From the NCBI GenBank assembly GCA_008508345.1, contig QNGE01001034.1, forward strand, positions 67,246 to 131,245: a stretch of 64,000 nucleotides of DNA, read 5' to 3'. The position numbers and the translations under genes were made by a program. Origin of the DNA: Paragonimus westermani (taxonomy: Eukaryota; Platyhelminthes; Trematoda; Plagiorchiida; Troglotrematidae). Positions 61,481 through 64,000 of this stretch are shown here, piece by piece. The stretch's first letter is position 1. Each line of letters begins with the position of its first letter. The notes beneath the pieces are model-generated. The model was not told where the DNA came from, ran no database searches, and saw nothing but the letters and a program-made list of their open reading frames with translations.

Positions 61481-62224
61481 GTGATACTATACGGGCCGCC
61501 GATCGGCGTCATGATTAGTCCAGAAGTTATATCAGCGAACTCAGTTTCTAGCCAGCCCAAGTTGCCCGTTCTAGTTGTTTGAAGGTCACAAAATTCCCCA
61601 TATGGGTTCCAACAAACGTAAGATTAGGCTTGTGCAATGGTATTTTGCAACCAAGACATGAGGCTAACGATTCCAGTCGAAATCTCTATTATCCAAGAGC
61701 TCGGGACTTAACTCTCATACACGCCAGTAAGTTCTGTATTTAACGCCCTCCCTTGTAACTGTTCGATACAGATAGATTTTCAACTCATTCCGAAAGGTTC
61801 AATGAATAAATCGCTTGTCACTACTTCGCCCCTAATCTTAATTGGTTAGTTTACATCAGTAATCCTCCTTCTGAAGTCCGACGTAGTACCTTCTTCTTTC
61901 AGCAGTTTTGAGTGCTCCTCATTTACTCACAAACTTGGGTGAGGGTTTGATTTCATCTTCACTGGGCATATTGCAGTGTTGTTGTGTTTACTGATCCTTT
62001 TGCTGATCGTTACGCTTATACGCCGTTTTCACTCGTTTTTCAAAGTACACTGGTATTCCCTCCTCTGACGACATCTACTTTATTCCTTCAGAGACCTTGG
62101 AATTTGGTAAAGCGCCCATTCCTCCTGGACAACTTGTGGATTGTGTCCATTCCGCCAAATAAACTTCTACTGGCAACACCTATTTTCTCAATCCCACCAG
62201 GCCATAAGCAGTGCTTTAGTTTTG

Positions 62225-62480
62225 AGGTGACGGGTTCTTCGGTCGTAGACACGCCATGAACATTGGACATGCTGTGAGTTCAGAATCACCTGATATCATT
62301 CCAATCCAAGTTCCCTGTGGCTTTCTGAAACGATTGCAATCAATCGACTCAAGCCAGCTTCGTGGTCAAAAGCAACTGTTCGTTAACCTGACCCTTCCCT
62401 AGACCTAGTGATCTCTCTCAACCCGCTGATTAATCATCCGAACTTGTAATTGTTTGCTATGGAAAACCCGACTCACACCA
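62225..62480 (+). pseudogene. PLE 3'-end fragment E (same family as D, inverted)
   Basis: The plus strand reads MNIGHAVSSESPDIIPIQVP, then CGFLKRLQSIDSSQLRGQKQ and LFVNLTLP before a TAG. The IAI motif (ETIAINRLKP) is in the second frame, as in the 60-kb copy, so both copies share the same frameshift. It is 5'-truncated within the endonuclease. Upstream sequence (61984-62259 frame) is not recognisably PLE. Confidence 0.7.
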
Positions 62481-64000
62481 CTGTATACTTGATAAAATGA
62501 CAGAGTTCTCAACAGACATCGAGGCAGTTGAGGAATTTCATTGGTCCAGATCAAGCTATCTCCGATAATTTGGTTTTACAGGTACAACGGAATCAGGTAT
62601 TATGCAGTATGCCGGATTATGACAGCTCCCTCCTCTCACTAAATAGCCCATGTTTTCCGAAATCTATGGATAACAGTCTTCCGTTGTCAGTTGGGGGTGA
62701 GAGCGTACTCACAGTAAAACATTTCAAACATTACCTTTAGTGTAATGTTATTACGTTTAGCCTCTGGATATTTGTTTACGGTCTCTGATGCTGACAATCG
62801 TTTAGGGCTGAACCAAAACAGCGCATACACTGAAACTCTCACTGCATTTGCGCGATTCTTATGTAGTATAGAAAACAGCACAACCTATCGCTTTGAGATT
62901 TTTGACTCAGAACGAAGCGGTGTAAGTCCAACCCACTCGGTGTCACGGAATAATTGATTCATACTTCAGGTTGTGTACTGGTGGTTTCCGTGTGAAGAGT
63001 GATACAGAGCAGCTTAGCCAAAATAGTGATCAGAGCGTCTATTGAGATGGAGATGTTCACTGGTTCAATGCTCGCCGTTTTGAAACTGGTTTCTGACAAG
63101 ACTAAAGCCACCGGCCAGTTTCATACTTGCAAATGATAGGTACTTATGATGTACTGTTCATACAGTTGATGGGCAGTACGTAGCATGCAGGCGGACGTGG
63201 TCAAATGACTCACTGCTGCACACGTTTGGCGAGAACAGTCGATATTCAGGACGGGGAAATAGTCAGATGAAGTTGGCGTTGAAGTTTTCAAAAGATATTA
63301 TGTACTGAATATTTTGCCAACAAATTTATCAATGGTGTGTAGTAACGTTTCAGTAATATTAAGTACTGCAGTTCTCATATCTGGAGTAGGCGTAAATAAT
63401 CCCTACATTTTTATCGTCAGTATTACTCCGACCAGCACATTCGTGTGTGAAATCTTTTTCTTATCCAATTGTGCCGAATAATTCGTTGTTCTGACAATTC
63501 CAAACAAAGTTTTTACCACCCAGTCACAAGCTACTATTGACAGAAATTACTCCGGAGGCTCATCGATTTGGATGTTCGCACCGACTCGTAGAAGTAAACG
63601 GCTGTGTAAATTTGACAAATGACACAGGACAACATGAGTTTAATGGTGGTTGTTAACCTTGATCACTACATAAAAATTAGCCACACCCATTTCTAGGGAA
63701 TGCTTGTAAATATCCTGCAGCTTCACTGAAAGTCTTCCAGGCAACGTCAACACACAAGATCTTACTGCATAAACTGAATCCATTCTTATGCATGTCCAGG
63801 TCAAACGAAACGGAAGAACCATACAACTTTTATAAGTGCTCATGGTGAATCACAGTCATCAGACGTTTACAAAGCTCCTCCTGTAGCTAGAGGGGCGATA
63901 AAATTCCAGGAGTTTTCTCCAAATGCTTCTGCCTAACCACCTTCACGTGTATTAATCAGGCTACAGAACTTCAAAGAATTTTTTACCCTCTACAGCTGAA
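62481..64000. other. No recognised gene
   Basis: Short frames only (62528-62740 + and 62745-62957 +, 70 codons each, in different frames). Neither is recognised. Confidence 0.45.

Noticed and set aside
1..64000. tRNA genes, CRISPR arrays and telomere repeats
   Set aside because: I found no B-box-like GGTTCGANTCC in a cloverleaf context, no regularly spaced repeats and no TTAGGG runs.

Overview
The window looks like a stretch of animal nuclear DNA with few genes, most likely from a parasitic flatworm and probably a digenean fluke. There are no operons, no tightly packed ORFs and no tRNA or rRNA genes that I can see. The only gene I recognise with confidence is split by a 5.8-kb intron. Most of the other recognisable sequence is decayed retrotransposon: Penelope-like elements (PLEs) with a reverse transcriptase and GIY-YIG endonuclease, non-LTR reverse transcriptase scraps, and small hammerhead-ribozyme motifs. 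That mix is characteristic of flatworm genomes. The organism is an inference; nothing in the window names a species.

Layout. From 2.6 to 5.5 kb lies a decayed plus-strand PLE with recognisable blocks from the N-terminal region through the RT to the GIY-YIG domain. It is interrupted by a nested element of about 617 bp (4568-5184). That element has inverted terminal repeats of about 123 bp, each carrying a hammerhead motif, a minus-strand GIY-YIG fragment inside, and a 14-bp near-identical flanking duplication. A second, larger and more diverged copy of the nested element lies at 7713-8667. Non-LTR RT remnants lie at about 11.4-12.1 kb and 59.05-59.29 kb. Further PLE pieces lie at 14.7 kb (plus strand), 59.9-61.5 kb (minus strand, RT plus GIY-YIG) and 62.2-62.5 kb (plus strand, an inverted copy of that element's 3' end). 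A GC-rich partial duplication lies at 17.9-18.3 kb, and a broken CUB-like domain at about 40 kb on the minus strand.

The gene. At 48.3-55.1 kb is a plus-strand insulinoma-associated (INSM/Nerfin) zinc-finger transcription factor. Exon A (to 49051) encodes finger 1 and half of finger 2. Exon B (54810-55145) completes finger 2 and ends in FSVEALLA, which looks like an eh1 Groucho-binding motif. The SNAG start expected for the family is not visible, so the 5' end is probably missing or lies in an upstream exon.

Hammerheads. At least three motifs have a largely intact core and pairing: 4600-4638 minus, 5122-5160 plus and 51580-51654 plus. Several degenerate relatives are scattered across the window. 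The best formed is in the sense strand of the INSM intron. Large parts of 18-31 kb, 32-39 kb, 41-48 kb and 55-59 kb hold nothing I can assign.
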